Assembly: GCA_905182985.1 (NCBI GenBank)
Contig: CAJJDN010000036.1
Location: 610,002 to 642,251, forward strand
Reading direction: 5' to 3'
Source: Paramecium sonneborni
Taxonomy: Eukaryota > Ciliophora > Oligohymenophorea > Peniculida > Parameciidae
DNA length: 32,250 nucleotides
Each line of letters begins with the position of its first letter. Position 1 is the first letter of the stretch. Shown here piece after piece: positions 1 through 11,977 of this stretch. The translations under genes and the position numbers were made by a program. The notes under the pieces were generated by a model. That model searched no databases and had not been told where the DNA came from. It saw only the letters and a list, made by a program, of their open reading frames with translations.

Positions 1-212
1 TACAAAGAAAATTGTACTTTTATATATTTATGAATTTTATTATAATATCTTCAAATATCAATATCTAAAATGAATGAATGATAGTTGATAATATTTCATA
101 AGTGTCTATTATGGTAAAGATCTTGATTCAAATTAGATATTTTAATGCTAAATTAAATTTTATAATGTTGATAATATGTATTAATTAAATAGAATTAAAA
201 TTAAAGGATAAA
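1..212. other. downstream flank, no gene seen
   Basis: Very AT-rich sequence beyond the TGA stop of the cysteine-rich gene. No long TGA-free frame with coding-like composition starts here and no telomeric G-rich repeat is seen, so the window edge is not a chromosome end. Confidence 0.5.
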
Positions 213-3200
213 TCACTTAAATATTTAATGATCTGCTCTTTACTATTGGGGATTCCAAAATCTATAAAATTTTTCGACCATTCTTTTGAATTTTTTGTAT
301 TTTTTGATTAAGAATATCCATTACTAAATAGCATCGATTATTAATTAAATAATCAAAATTAAACTTATATTTCCTATGCAAATCCATCCAATAATTGATC
401 GTATATCTTCACTAAAAATTTTTGCTTCTTAGTCTAAAACTAATCCTGAAATAAAAAATAGAGCAATAGATTTATTAATCTCGCATGAAATTTATTTAAA
501 ATATTCATTCATATCTTCCAATGGTTAAAAATGAATCAACCATATTATTTCTATAATCGACAGGAGAATTAAATTTAACACTTAAAAATAAGGCTACTGA
601 TAACAAAATATAAGTATTAACATAAATAATAACTTTTTCGCTAGACTTATGGCATAATAATATCTACAGTAATTACCATATTTTATTCCTTCAAAAAGTG
701 ATAGGAATTTAAGTCTATATTAATATTCTTCAATCGTAAATTTTAGGCTTCCACATTTTTTAGTTATTATATAAATAATTAATAAATAGATGCCCAATGC
801 TATTAAAGCTAATAAGGAACTGAATCTTACAAGCAAATTTTAACAATTCAACTCTAAAGCAAAAAGTTAAAGAGTCATTGAAAATGTATAATCATAAGCA
901 GTTGCAAAAAATGTTCTTAAAATACCACTATAGAAGAATTCCTATACAACAGTTAAACATAATTCAATGATCAATATTTTTAAAGCTAAAATCCCAAGCT
1001 TACATTTTAAAACAAAATCAATTTATCCAGGTATTTCATTATAATATTTTAATTTAATCTCATTCAATAGATATGGTAAGTATTTACAGAATATATAAAC
1101 TGCTACAAGTGTAAGCCATACAAATAGTATGGAAGATCCATTTATAATAAATAATGAATTTAGTTCATCCATTTAAATTTTTTCAGGTATTTATTTAAGA
1201 TTATCATAATCAATATAAGGATCAATTAATTCTTACAATTGTAAATATTTTGAGACGAAGCTGAGTTATGCAAAACCAAAAAAGTCAAAAAATGATTATA
1301 AATTAAAAGGAAATTAAGTATTAATGTACTTTAAGTAGGATAACATCTAGATTGTATCTAATAGATTATAAAAAATATCTATTCCACCAAATAAGATTGC
1401 TCCTCCAGCCATTACAGCCATTATGTATAATAATATTTAATTGCTAGTACCAGCCATTTCTACTTGATTTACTTGTGCTTAATTTATGAAAATATATTCT
1501 GGAATGGCAGTTGAAACTTCAGATAATATTTATGGATATCCTTGATCAGATATAAAATATGAAGGATTAGGAAATTGAATCAAAAATTCTTCTTTTGTTG
1601 TACTTCTATTAAATAAAATCTAGAAATGTATTGAAAAATTAAGATTGGATTAATTATTCAAAGTATATTATGTTTTCATATTATATGGACTATCAATAGA
1701 ATTAATATTATTCTATTTTTTTATAAATAATTTGATCCTTTTGTCTATCAAATTATCTTCAGGGATATTTAGAAATAAATTATATTCTAATTTAAACTTT
1801 CTGATGTTATTATATAATTAAGTATCGCCATAACTAGATAACATTGGAACAGGATATTCTGGAATGATACATGTTCCACCTTTGCATATGAATTTCTATT
1901 CTTTTTTACAATTTTAATTGCATCCATCTCCTGATTATAAATTACCATCATCGCATTCTTCTTCTATTGTTTTAATAGAATCTCCACATCTAGAAATACA
2001 TTTTTTATTAGTTTAATCAAAATAATAACCATTTTGACATAATTAACATTGCCCTTATTGATTTTATAGGTATTTACAACTTATGCAATTAGAAGCACTA
2101 ATTTTACAATCTAAGCATTTTTCAGCACATTAAACACATTGATCTTAAATTAGAAAATAGCCTTGATGACATTTAGTACATCCAGATTATTTTTTAGATT
2201 CAATCATTTAACATTCTTAACAGTTTTCACTGCATTTAAAGCAAATTGATGGTTAAAGTAGAATATTTATACATGAATATTGCGTATCAATTTTACAATT
2301 AGTACAACCATCTCTAGAATACTCATTACCATCATCACATTCTTCTTCATATGTCCACACTTTATCATTACAATTTTTATATTTGCAATTCTTAATTATT
2401 TTGCCCTCATCTGAATCACATGGCCAACAATCATTATTATCATTTTCAAAATATCCATCTTAACAAATACAAGTATTTTACGATTTTACTCTATTCATTT
2501 AAGAATTGCAAGTCAAACAATTATCAGAATTTTCAGAACAAGTTTTACATCTTTTATCACATAATTAACATGATTTATTATCTAAAAAATAACCATCTTC
2601 ACAAACACATGAATTTATTTTTAATTCAACATAATCTAATTTTATACATTCTGAACAATATGATAAGCTATTACAAATTTTACACATATAATCACAAGGT
2701 TTACAATCTTACCCTTCTTCATAATAACCCTCTTTGCAATAACATTAATTATCTATTAATACTTGACTCGTGTTTAGGCAAGAAGTACAAAAATCTGAAT
2801 CATTTTCACATGTCAAACATTTATAAGAACATGGAATACAAGATTAATAGTCATAATAAAATTTATCAAAACAAGTAATACAACTAATTGAATCGATGCA
2901 TTTTTGGCAATTTTAAATGCATTAAATACATATTCCTAGATTATTCATAGTATAATTATCAATACAGTTTTTACAAGTGTTTTCATCAAAACATGTTTAA
3001 CATGGTGTTTAACATTTTAAACATTATTAATTATTTAAATAATACCCATCTATACATTCAGTACAATTATTATATGAATTACACTTGCTACATATCTAAT
3101 TACATTTTTCACATAGATTATTCAGAATATAATATCCATCAAAACATACACATTAACCTCCGATTGCCTATTGCATTCCTGAATCATAACAAGATGTGCA

Positions 3201-5676
3201 ATAATTTTGATTCGATATACATGTTAGACAAGGAAGTTAGCATTCTTCACAAATCATAAAATTGTTTTAATAATAGCCTGGTTTACACAGACAATCATTT
3301 TGATTCAACACTGAATTTGGATCAGAACATCCTAAACATTTACTAGATAAATCAACGCAGGTGGAACATTATGATGAGCACTATATACAATTAGTTCCAA
3401 TCTGAAAATAACCTTGTTAACATAAACATTTGTCATTATCAAGGTGGAATATAATAGTATCAACACAAGAGAGACATGTATTTACACTTGTTGAGCAATC
3501 AAGACAAGGGTATTAACAAAGGGAACAAGCTGTTCCATTAGTTCCTGATTATCCATATCCATATTTACATACACATTTATTACTGATTAAATCATGATTT
3601 GGATCTGAACATGATAGACAATAATCGTTCGTGTTTTGACATTTTGTACAAGGAGATTAACATTATTAGCATATATGATTGACTTCAAAATATCCATCAT
3701 TGCATATACATTAATTATTGATTTGAGTTTAATTAGTATCAACGCATGTTAAACAATGATTTTAATTGATTTCACAAGTTTCACATGGTATTACACATTA
3801 TGAACAATTTAAACCTACTTCATAATATCCTGGTTTACAAACACAATTATTTGAAGAATTTATTATTTAATTAGCATCAATACATGATAAACATCCATTA
3901 CTATCACATAAGACACATGGTGATACACATGGTGCACATGTATCTATAGCATTTGAATAGAAAGTGTCTTTGCAAATGCATTAATCAGATGCATTAATTT
4001 AATGATTTGAATCTGTACAACTATCGCAATGAGTATCATCTAAAAAACAAGTAGCACAAGGATCTTAACATGGAATACAATCATAGTTATTATCATTAAT
4101 ATAACCTGGATTACAAATACATTGCCCATTATTTTCATAATGTTATGTATCTTTGCATTGAGTACAGTAATCAGCACTTCCTAAACATTCTAGGCAAGGA
4201 CTTACACATGTATCACAGTTTACTCCACTCATAAAAAATCCAGCATCACATTAACATTCATTAGATCCATCAACGGTTTGATTAGTATCTATACATGATA
4301 AACAATGAACTGCTGTTCCTGAACATGTTTCACATGGTTATGTACAAAGCTGACAATCAGTAGGTGTATTAGTTACTACTAAATATTTATTAGTAGGACA
4401 AACACAAGTATTTGGAGTAGTAGTACTCATTTCAAATGTAGATGCACACTGTAAACAATGATTTCCATTTGTTTCACATTTTGTACAAGGATGAATACAA
4501 GGTTGGCAATTTAATGATGTATCAGCATAATATCCGTCTGGACAAACGCATAAGTTATTGATTGGTGTTAAATTAGTATTAATACAAGATGTACATTTTG
4601 TGGAAAGATCAACACAATTGTAACATGGTGAAGTACATTAAATACAAGTATTTCCTGAAATGTAATAATTTTAAACACATGATGTACATAAGGATTCAGA
4701 AGTACAATTTTAACAAGGGGATACACAACTTTGACACATAAAAGAAGCATTCATGAAATAAGTTGATTAACATTAACAAGATGTTCCTGATTAATAAGTC
4801 GGATCATTACATGAAGTACATGTTGATGATGAAGTACAGTTAATGCATGGTAATTAACATGGTTAACAAGTAGTATTTTCATAATAACCATTATCACAAA
4901 TACATTAATTATTATCTAGATGTCTATGCAATCCATCTACACAAGAGCCACAATTAGTTGCAGATACTGTGCAAGTCTAACATGGACTTGTACAATTTTA
5001 ACATGTTGTAGTTGTATCATATTAATTATTTTAACATGAACATGTATGAGTACTTGAATCTATAGTATATGTTGTTGCACATGTTAAACAATAACTTACT
5101 GTTGTTTAGCAGGTAGCACATGGAAATTAACATTAAAGACAAAAGTAATTAGAAGTATTTATTATATAATTAGATGGACAATTGCATGAGGATGGTGTTT
5201 GATTTGCAGTATCAACACAAGTACTACAATTACTACCACTCAATGAACAATTGGCGCATGGTTTTATGCATGGACTACACGAGTTGCCATTTAGCCAATA
5301 ACCAGCATTACACTAAGTACAAATAGTGGGAGAACTACAAACTTAACAATTAATCGAACAACTTTCACAAAAATATGTTGATGTATTCATTACAAGACCA
5401 CTATTGCATGCACAAGTTGGAGTTAATTAATTTGCAGTATCAACACATGTAGAACAAGTTGTAATACTTGTTGAACAAGTTTCGCATGGTTTAGTACAAG
5501 CAAGACAGTCATTACCACTCTTAAAGAAGCCTGGGTTACAAATATTGCAATTTGTGCTAGCCCCACTACATTAAAAACAGGAGCTTGGACAACAATATGC
5601 TATAAATATTTTTCGAATTACTTTAATAAAGAATTTCACTTAGTATTAACAAAAAAAAGATGTTCTCCATTCTCAT
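213..5676 (-). CDS. large cysteine-rich repeat protein with multi-pass C-terminus
   Basis: Read with TAA/TAG as Gln, this gene runs from ATG at 5676 to TGA at 213-215, with one 22-nt intron (5600-5621). Exon 1 (55 nt) plus exon 2 (5387 nt) give 1814 codons, about 1813 aa. The start gives a hydrophobic signal peptide (FFLLILSEILYQ) just before the first Cys pair; a second Met at 5670 would also serve. Residues about 20-1250 are tandem cysteine modules of the growth-factor-receptor/furin-like type (CxxCxxPCxxC, CxTCxxxxG patterns). Two modules near 2330 and 1960 carry ECDDGN followed by DGC, the signature of the DUF4215/Myxococcus cysteine-rich repeat. Residues about 1390-1810 hold several hydrophobic segments; QMLSYLKYINTQFPFNL resembles a segment common in large ciliate surface proteins of this type. 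The last residues are QQQRADHQIFK. I infer a secreted or plasma-membrane protein with a large extracellular Cys-rich part; the ligand and role are unknown. Spot checks of TCA phase support a single open frame in exon 2. Confidence 0.88.
5600..5621 (-). other. 22-nt spliceosomal intron, GTA...TAG
   Basis: On the minus strand the intron begins GTAATTCG and ends TTATAG. Removing it joins the signal-peptide exon (…EILYQT) in frame to the first cysteine module (YCCPSSCFQC). Without removal the two parts are in different frames. The length and the GTA/TAG ends match Paramecium introns, which are typically about 20-35 nt. Confidence 0.85.
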
Positions 5677-6950
5677 TCTATCTTTTGACTTAAATGAAAA
5701 AATTTAAGGATTTTATTTATATTATTCAAATCAAAACCCTATCCTCTGAAATATTTTTTAGATATTATATTATTAAACATTTATGTATTATAATTTTAGA
5801 TGATGTAATGAAGCTAATATAGTTATAATCAAATGATGTAGTAATTAACTTTCTAAATGTCTATTGTTTTGTTTAGACCATTGGGATAGGAGTAATGCAT
5901 AAAAACTATTAAAAAAATTGATTTTTTCGAAAATTGTCTATTTCGGAAAATTAATTGATAAAATTTTCAGAATTAACAACGTTCTTCAAAATACATTATA
6001 TTGCATATACATTATTATTATAATGAATATCTAAAATTATCGTTAAAACAATGTTTCTAGAGGTTATTGGATAAATTAAAAAATTTTTATTATTTAATTA
6101 AAAATAAAAACTTCAAAAAGATTATCATATCAAATTTTCAATCAGATTATCAAATTTACGAAGAAATGTTACATCCATTGTATATTTGGGTGATATTAAA
6201 AATTAGATAATTTTTATTCCTATTCATTTAGCTATATGAAAATAATATGAATTATTCACGGTAAATTAATTAAATAAAAAAATAAGATAATGCTAATTTA
6301 TGTTATTTTAACTTTATTAAAATATTATTTTTTAATTAACTTATCAATTATATAATTGTCAATACAAAACAACTGGAGTACTTAAATTTTGAACATAAGT
6401 CAGATGGTTAAGAAAGCTAAAAAAATTTATACTTATTTAATATTTGATCTTTATGTATTATAAAAGAATATATAGAGTTATTTTTCTATTCTTTATTCAT
6501 GATTTCTTAATTAAATTAGAAGAATAATGAGATGAAGAATTGAAATTGAAAATATTTTTATAAAGATTTTAAATCGTATCAGCCTTTTGTTGTACTTTAT
6601 TTTTAGAAAATAATTTTTAAAGTTCACCAAGAATTTAGAAAAAATTAAAAATTATGACAATTTAATTTGAAAATATGCTTTAGAATAGATACTCCTAAAT
6701 ATACAATAAATGTCTGAAATCGGATTTTTGGTTATTTTAAAAAAAATTACTATTGTTGATGAACAATTTCCACATAATATTTATGAAATTTAAATAATTA
6801 ATAGACAAGAAAATATTATAAATAAAATATGCGGATTAAAAATGAAATAAAGCAGAAATCATTTTAAAAATATACATGTAAGTTATTATTCTTTAATAAA
6901 AATTTAATCAGGGAGATTATTCATGATTATCTGAGATGATAACAATTGAC
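5677..6950. other. AT-rich intergenic stretch, nothing recognised
   Basis: About 1.3 kb of strongly AT-rich DNA upstream of the cysteine-rich gene. No reading frame of convincing composition, RNA gene or repeat array was recognised. It presumably includes the promoter of the minus-strand gene, but no motif can be assigned. Confidence 0.4.
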
Positions 6951-6954
6951 CTGA

Positions 6955-7637
6955 TTAGGATAGCTTAATTGGTCTATTGAATCTAAATTTTTTTTTTTCA
7001 CAATAAAAAAATTCATTTGTAAAAATTGGATAACTTTTCTTGAAATAATTCAGTTGTTATCCTCTAAATTTTGTCCATTCGATTCTTTTGATAATCCAAG
7101 TTGTGTCCACTCGCCCCAGGAACATTATTCAATAAGAAGGCTTTAAAACTACGATAGGACTTAACAGTTAGGATCCAATCCTAGCCCAAAACTCTTCTTC
7201 ATTTCTCCTTCTTTCTCTTTCAGGTCGATCCAAAAAATCAATACATCATTTCGACACATTCCTCCTCAACAGTTTTTAAGAGAGCTCAAACTCCATAACG
7301 TCCCCTGTGACCCACCATAGCCTACTATAGCTGTTTAGACTAACCATTCCCATGCTATATTAGACCCCTAAACATTACTCTCTCAAATGCTAAGTGAATC
7401 TAGCTTAGATATGAGGTTTGTTAGTTTTGCACTTCCAGTCTCGGCTTTGGCACAGTGGTGGTAACTGGAATGCATCTTTTTATTTCACTCACATTTGGAT
7501 CCTACGAATTCTGACTAATGATGTTACTTGTGGGCATTCTGGTAGAGATCGAGAGACAAAGCTGTTTATGATACCCTTAACCAATAATATGCTTCTCTCC
7601 TATACTTTTTTATTCCAGAACGTCCACCTAAATAACT
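6955..7637 (+). other. GC-enriched island with a long TGA-free frame
   Basis: From about 7070 to 7625 the base composition is clearly less AT-rich than the flanks. One plus-strand frame is free of TGA from 6955 to the TGA at 7519-7521 (188 codons with TAA/TAG as Gln). Its translation is varied rather than AT-driven, with pieces such as PQQFLRELKLHNVPCDPP and RFVSFALPVSALAQWW. I see no Met before about codon 144, so it is not a complete gene as it stands. It could be the remnant of an inserted element, a fragment of an older gene, or organelle or symbiont DNA. I recognise no family. A frame of this length is not rare by chance when only TGA is a stop. Confidence 0.35.
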
Positions 7638-7899
7638 AAATAATTTAAAATTTTATTTTTTAAAATTTAATTTGTAATTTTACTCCTACTTGAGAAGGAA
7701 TTACATTAATTTATTTTTAATCTATTTATGAGATATAAAATATTTTTAATGAAAGGTTGAATTATAAATGACTAAATGATTATTGATGAGAAAATAAAAT
7801 TATTAAATTTTAATTTTTTCCCACATCAAAGAGTTGGTGTAATGATATTGATTTGATATTAATTATTTAATATCCATCATCATTAAATTATTATTTAAA

Positions 7900-8350
7900 A
7901 GGTGATAATGATAGAAAATTATATAAAAAACTTATGAGGGTGAGTAACATTTTCAGGCTATCAAATATCATCAGAAAATATCTGGATGGTTAGTTTTAAT
8001 AGAAGCTCTATTATTGATTAAATAAAAATCTATAATTCTTAGATTCATTATAGTATAAAAGATGAAAACAATATTTTAAGAAAAGGTTATGGATAATATT
8101 GTATATAACAATGTTAACAAAGACGAGGATGCAATCATTTTGATGTAAAAGCATTAGCTATCGATCCAAAAAATCTGCACTCTATCTAGTAAAGGTATTT
8201 TAAATGTATTTACATAAATAAGTAACTATTTATCTCTTCATAATTTAATTGATTGTATTTAAGATTAATGAAGATATATTATGATGCTCTACAATTACTG
8301 GAAAAAGTTCTATCCATTAAATAATTATTAGGATCATTTTTTATTATCAC
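7900..8350 (+). pseudogene. decayed TPR-repeat fragment
   Basis: Short stretches in different frames match tetratricopeptide repeat helices. Around 8140-8200 the translation KALAIDPKNLHS is a typical ciliate TPR turn, followed by SSKG in a shifted frame. Near 8280 DALQLLEKVLSI looks like the start of another repeat. Preceding text such as SIKDENNILRKGYG is also coding-like. No single frame joins these pieces and no intron-like GTA...TAG explains the shifts, so I read it as a relic of a TPR gene. Its family is the same general type as the larger relic at 26440-28533. Confidence 0.5.
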
Positions 8351-8951
8351 AATTTCAATATTTATCTCAACAATTTACATATAATAAATCATAAATTTAA
8401 AGATGTCCATTTATTTTTTAATCATTTAGAAAAAACTTAAATTAATAGGATTCCTATAAATGATACAGAAGCATTCATAATTAAACTTATAAACTTAAAG
8501 TAATAATACTGTCTGAAAATTTAAACAAATAATATATACAAGGTGACATATAGATTATTAAGGTGAATTAAAAGTGAGAAAAAACTTGATAAATTAAAAC
8601 AACACTTTAGCTATAATGAAAGAAGCCAATTCAAAATCAATACCTCTTAAATTTGTTTTAGCAAGTTTTATAAAAGGAACATATCTCAACCAAATTTTTA
8701 TCATAAAATTTATTTATGAAGTATTAAAACATTATGAGAAATATTCTCATTGTTTTAAATGTAAGAGAGATAGATTTAGATTTAAAGAGAAAGAAAATAA
8801 GATGTGAATTAAAAATAGAGCTAAAATCCTGTTCATAATGCTTGTTGTCTCATATTGTTAGATTTATTTCTTTTATAGTTCTTAATTCATGTTTTCATAA
8901 TGTCTTAAACTTGAGAAAGCAACTCAGAATAATATATTTTGATTTATTTAC
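8351..8951. other. AT-rich spacer between relics
   Basis: Contains a 63-codon plus-strand frame at 8616-8807 (MKEANSKSIPLKF…) without any TAA, TAG or TGA. It has no recognised family and sits between two degenerate genes. It may be another fragment of old coding sequence or chance. Confidence 0.3.
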
Positions 8952-9480
8952 TCAAAAAATTCTACAAATGAAAGCTTTAATACGACTTGATTTTGGTCTT
9001 TGAGAAGAAATTCTGGAAAGCTCTTTGGATAGCTTATTCAAAATCTGTTTTTTAGATTCTAATTCTTTGTATAATCCTTTGAATTTTTCATTCAATATTG
9101 CAATTTCTCCATTTTCTCTATTAGTAAATTCTTTATTTTCGATACAACTTTATATTATCCTATTCAACAATTATAAAACACTTAATTTACATCATATTAT
9201 TTCAATGATACAACAACTTTAATAGTTTAAGTATATTTCTTTCATCTTTAAATATGCTCATTAATTTTGTAAGCAATTTACTAGCTTTAGCTACAGATTA
9301 AAATGTTTAAAAAAGAATTTCAAAAAAATTAGTAAATATGCATTCTAAAGTTTGTATTTAAAAAAAATAATATAATTTTATTAGAAGGATGGCAAATTCA
9401 AAAATCATTTTATAAAAGATGTTGCTTTTTAATGATTATGTTATTGAAAAATTTCTATACATTGTTCTAATTTTCTTATT
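8952..9480 (-). pseudogene. decayed coiled-coil gene, C-terminal end
   Basis: Three minus-strand pieces in different frames are coding-like. From high to low coordinates these are LEQCIEIFQQHNHQKATSF (near 9470-9410), then QTLECIFTNFFEILF and KASKLLTKLMSIFKDER (9365-9225), then NEKFKGLYKELESKKQILN and KELSRISSQRPKSSRIKAF, ending at TGA 8952-8954. The last piece is a heptad-rich coiled coil with a basic Ser/Arg tail, as at the C-terminus of many kinesin-like or cytoskeletal proteins, but no motor domain is visible. At least two frame changes and internal TGAs occur without an intron signature, so it is probably a pseudogene. Confidence 0.5.
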
Positions 9481-9740
9481 TTTTAAGATAAAAAAATTAC
9501 AGTTATAAAGTTTAGAGTACTTAAACTAAGAGGAATGGGTATTTATAAAAGAATTATTAATGATTGCATAAAAAATAAAGTTCACCTTTCAAAAATACCT
9601 AATAAGAGGATACTATCTTTGTTTAAATAACCAGGAATTTTAGGTAATTAGAATTCTATAACTAATTATTATTATAAATTGTGAATTTTTATAGGAAGAC
9701 AAAGTTTTTTTATTAATAAATATTAAAATTATACGAATTA

Positions 9741-11069
9741 ATGTAAATATCTAATAGTGATAATTCTATTAATACCTTTTAGGCATTATCTCAATAGATG
9801 AATAACTAATTTACTTATGAAGTATTGAAAGATCAAAACTTGTCTTTAAATAATAATCACAACAATCTCTATGATAAGGAAGAAAATTAAAAAGATGAAA
9901 TGACATTTTCAAAATAAGGAAACCTATTTAATGTCAACCATCCTTATTTTTATGAGGATAGGAAAATCTAAATTTTTGTATAAATACCAAATGGAAGGAT
10001 TCTCTCATTTGATGTTAATAAAAATGAGGAATATTTGTAATAAATTACAGGATAAATTTTACAAAGAGAAGGAATACCCCCTGATAGATAGAAATTGTAT
10101 TTGGGCCCTAAATTTTTGAATAAGATTAATAGTAAGACAATACAGAAAAATTCCACTTTACATCTTAAAATTAATTGTAGTAATAATATTATAGTAATAT
10201 ACAATAACAAAAGACATATTATAAAAGTAAATCTTAATGATTGTGTTTGTGAAATAAAACATTAGTTGTCAATAAATTTCAATTATCCTATTAATTCATA
10301 AGTATTATATTACAAAAATATTTAATTGTAAGAAAACATAAAATTATTCTATTATAAAATTTAAAAACATTCTATTGTTTTGTTGAAGTTGAAAAATCTT
10401 ATTTACATCAATCAAGCATCAAAAAATAGAAAAATTATGGTTAATTTAGATGAAAAACTGACTATTAAAAATTTGAAAACAAGATTAAATTAAAAATATT
10501 GTGATTTAGGTGACTTTCATTTAATATATAAAAACTAGATCTTGAAAAATGAAAATCTATTGTTGTTTTATGATATATCTGATTTTTCAATACTAGAACT
10601 AGTAGAATTAAAATACATTAAGTTTTCAATTCAAACCTAATCAATATCACTTTAAATTAAAAAAGAACAATATGAAACTATATAAGATATCAAAAATGAA
10701 ATCGAATCGTAATCAAAATTTCCAGTTGATAAATAACACTTATTTTATAAAGGAAAAGAATTAGAAAGTAATCTTAGAATTGTTGATTGTAATATTGAAG
10801 AAGACAGTAAGTTATATTTATTTAACAATTTAAAGACTCTATATGAAATTACAATAATTGATTCTGATGATTTTGATGATTTCATAATAAAAATAAATCC
10901 AAATAATAAGGTTTATGAGCTTAAATAGAAGATATCTGATAATTATTCTTTAATGTCTCCAGATTTTTATATTTTAAGATACAATGGGAAGATATTAAAA
11001 GATGAAAAAGATTTGTCATATTATAATATTTAGAATTTTGACATTATTTTCATTGAAAGTTAAATATGA
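9741..11069 (+). CDS. protein of five tandem ubiquitin-like domains
   Basis: A single frame from ATG 9741 to TGA 11067-11069 gives 442 aa with TAA/TAG as Gln and no intron. Residues 1-74 are polar and low in order. Five consecutive segments of 70-78 residues then follow the ubiquitin fold pattern: about 75-145, 146-217, 218-290, 291-364 and 365-442. The first is closest to ubiquitin: KIQIFVQIPNGRIL at its start, REGIPPDRQKLYLG (ubiquitin has KEGIPPDQQRLIFAG) and QKNSTLHLKI (ubiquitin has QKESTLHLVL). The others keep the hydrophobic pattern, e.g. FPVDKQHLFYKGKELE and YILRYNGKILKDEKDL. None ends in Gly-Gly, so the domains should not be cleaved and conjugated as in polyubiquitin; the protein probably acts as a fixed multivalent ubiquitin-like scaffold. 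This role is inferred. Only AT-rich DNA and relics flank it. Confidence 0.9.
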
Positions 11070-11977
11070 TTATTTTATGAATATTTTTATTATTAATGAC
11101 ATAAAATCATGAAAATAAATTAATTATTAATTATTCCAAAAATCTGTTTTTATTAGGATATTTCAAATTTAACTTCTTTAATTATCGAAGATTTTTCAAT
11201 CAATTAATCTTAATAATTTTAACATTTAATCTAATGCTTGATAATCTAAAATTACAATGTCTCTTTCTTTATCATTCATTTAAACTACCATCTTTCATTT
11301 TTGAAGAAAAATCCAAACTTCATTAAAAATAATTAATTATATTATTGTTGTTTTATGAAATTCAATAGGTACGCAAGTTCATAAAAAACTATTTTTCGAA
11401 AAAAATTTATTTTAAATATTTATATATATTTAAGATTAATTTTATTCAGTACGATAAAATTTTAAAAAATCTAAATGATTATAGGAGAATAAAATTTATC
11501 ATATAAAAATCTTGAATTTACTTCCTATCTCAAAGATAAATACAATTAATTTTTATGGATTTAATTATAAATGGATTTACAATTTATTTTGTCATCATTG
11601 TAGTAAGAACCAAAATAATTTCCTGAAATATATATTTATTATTGCAAGATTCTAATTCTATTTATTAAAAAGTTTTATTATAAAAATAAATAGACAAGCC
11701 AAATATAAGACTTACACAAAATAACTAAATATCAATAAGATATATCAATTCTTTTATGATGATTAGCTCATGTATTTACTATAAGTTTTATTAAGTAGAA
11801 GTTCAATAAACAATATTAATTAAATAAATCTTGCAATGAATAGGATATATAATTGTTTCTTAGGATGGAAAAATTTATTAATCAGTATTAAATAAATATC
11901 ATTTATATAAAAATAGTATTTAAATAAAGATTGATCATTTTCCTAAATTCTTAATATATTTTTTTTAATTATTCATT
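11070..11977. other. AT-rich intergenic stretch
   Basis: No gene is clear. On the minus strand near 11195-11290 a short coding-like run ends at a TGA (DKERDIVILDYQALDQML), with a TGA a few codons upstream of its first Met. It could be the end of an old gene. The rest is very AT-rich with no RNA gene recognised. Confidence 0.35.

Noticed and set aside
2420..3259. Plus-strand open frames of 152 and 88 codons
   Set aside because: They are antisense shadows of the cysteine-rich gene; their His/Asn/Tyr-rich text is the complement of repeated Cys codons.
2000..5560. Regularly spaced similar units that might suggest a CRISPR array
   Set aside because: The units are degenerate cysteine codon patterns in a continuous reading frame, without identical repeats or unique spacers.
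9025..9222. Plus-strand 65-codon frame
   Set aside because: Antisense of the minus-strand coiled-coil relic, whose translation is far more protein-like.
9500..9700. Plus-strand text HLSKIPNKRILSLFK resembling a kinesin motor segment
   Set aside because: Too short, contradicted by a minus-strand relic next to it, and without P-loop or switch motifs.
9968..10210. Minus-strand 80-codon frame and plus-strand frame 9931-10119
   Set aside because: Both overlap the first ubiquitin-like domain of the 442-codon gene in other frames.
9741..11069. Polyubiquitin gene
   Set aside because: Domains are highly diverged from one another and none ends with Gly-Gly, so it is not a ubiquitin precursor.
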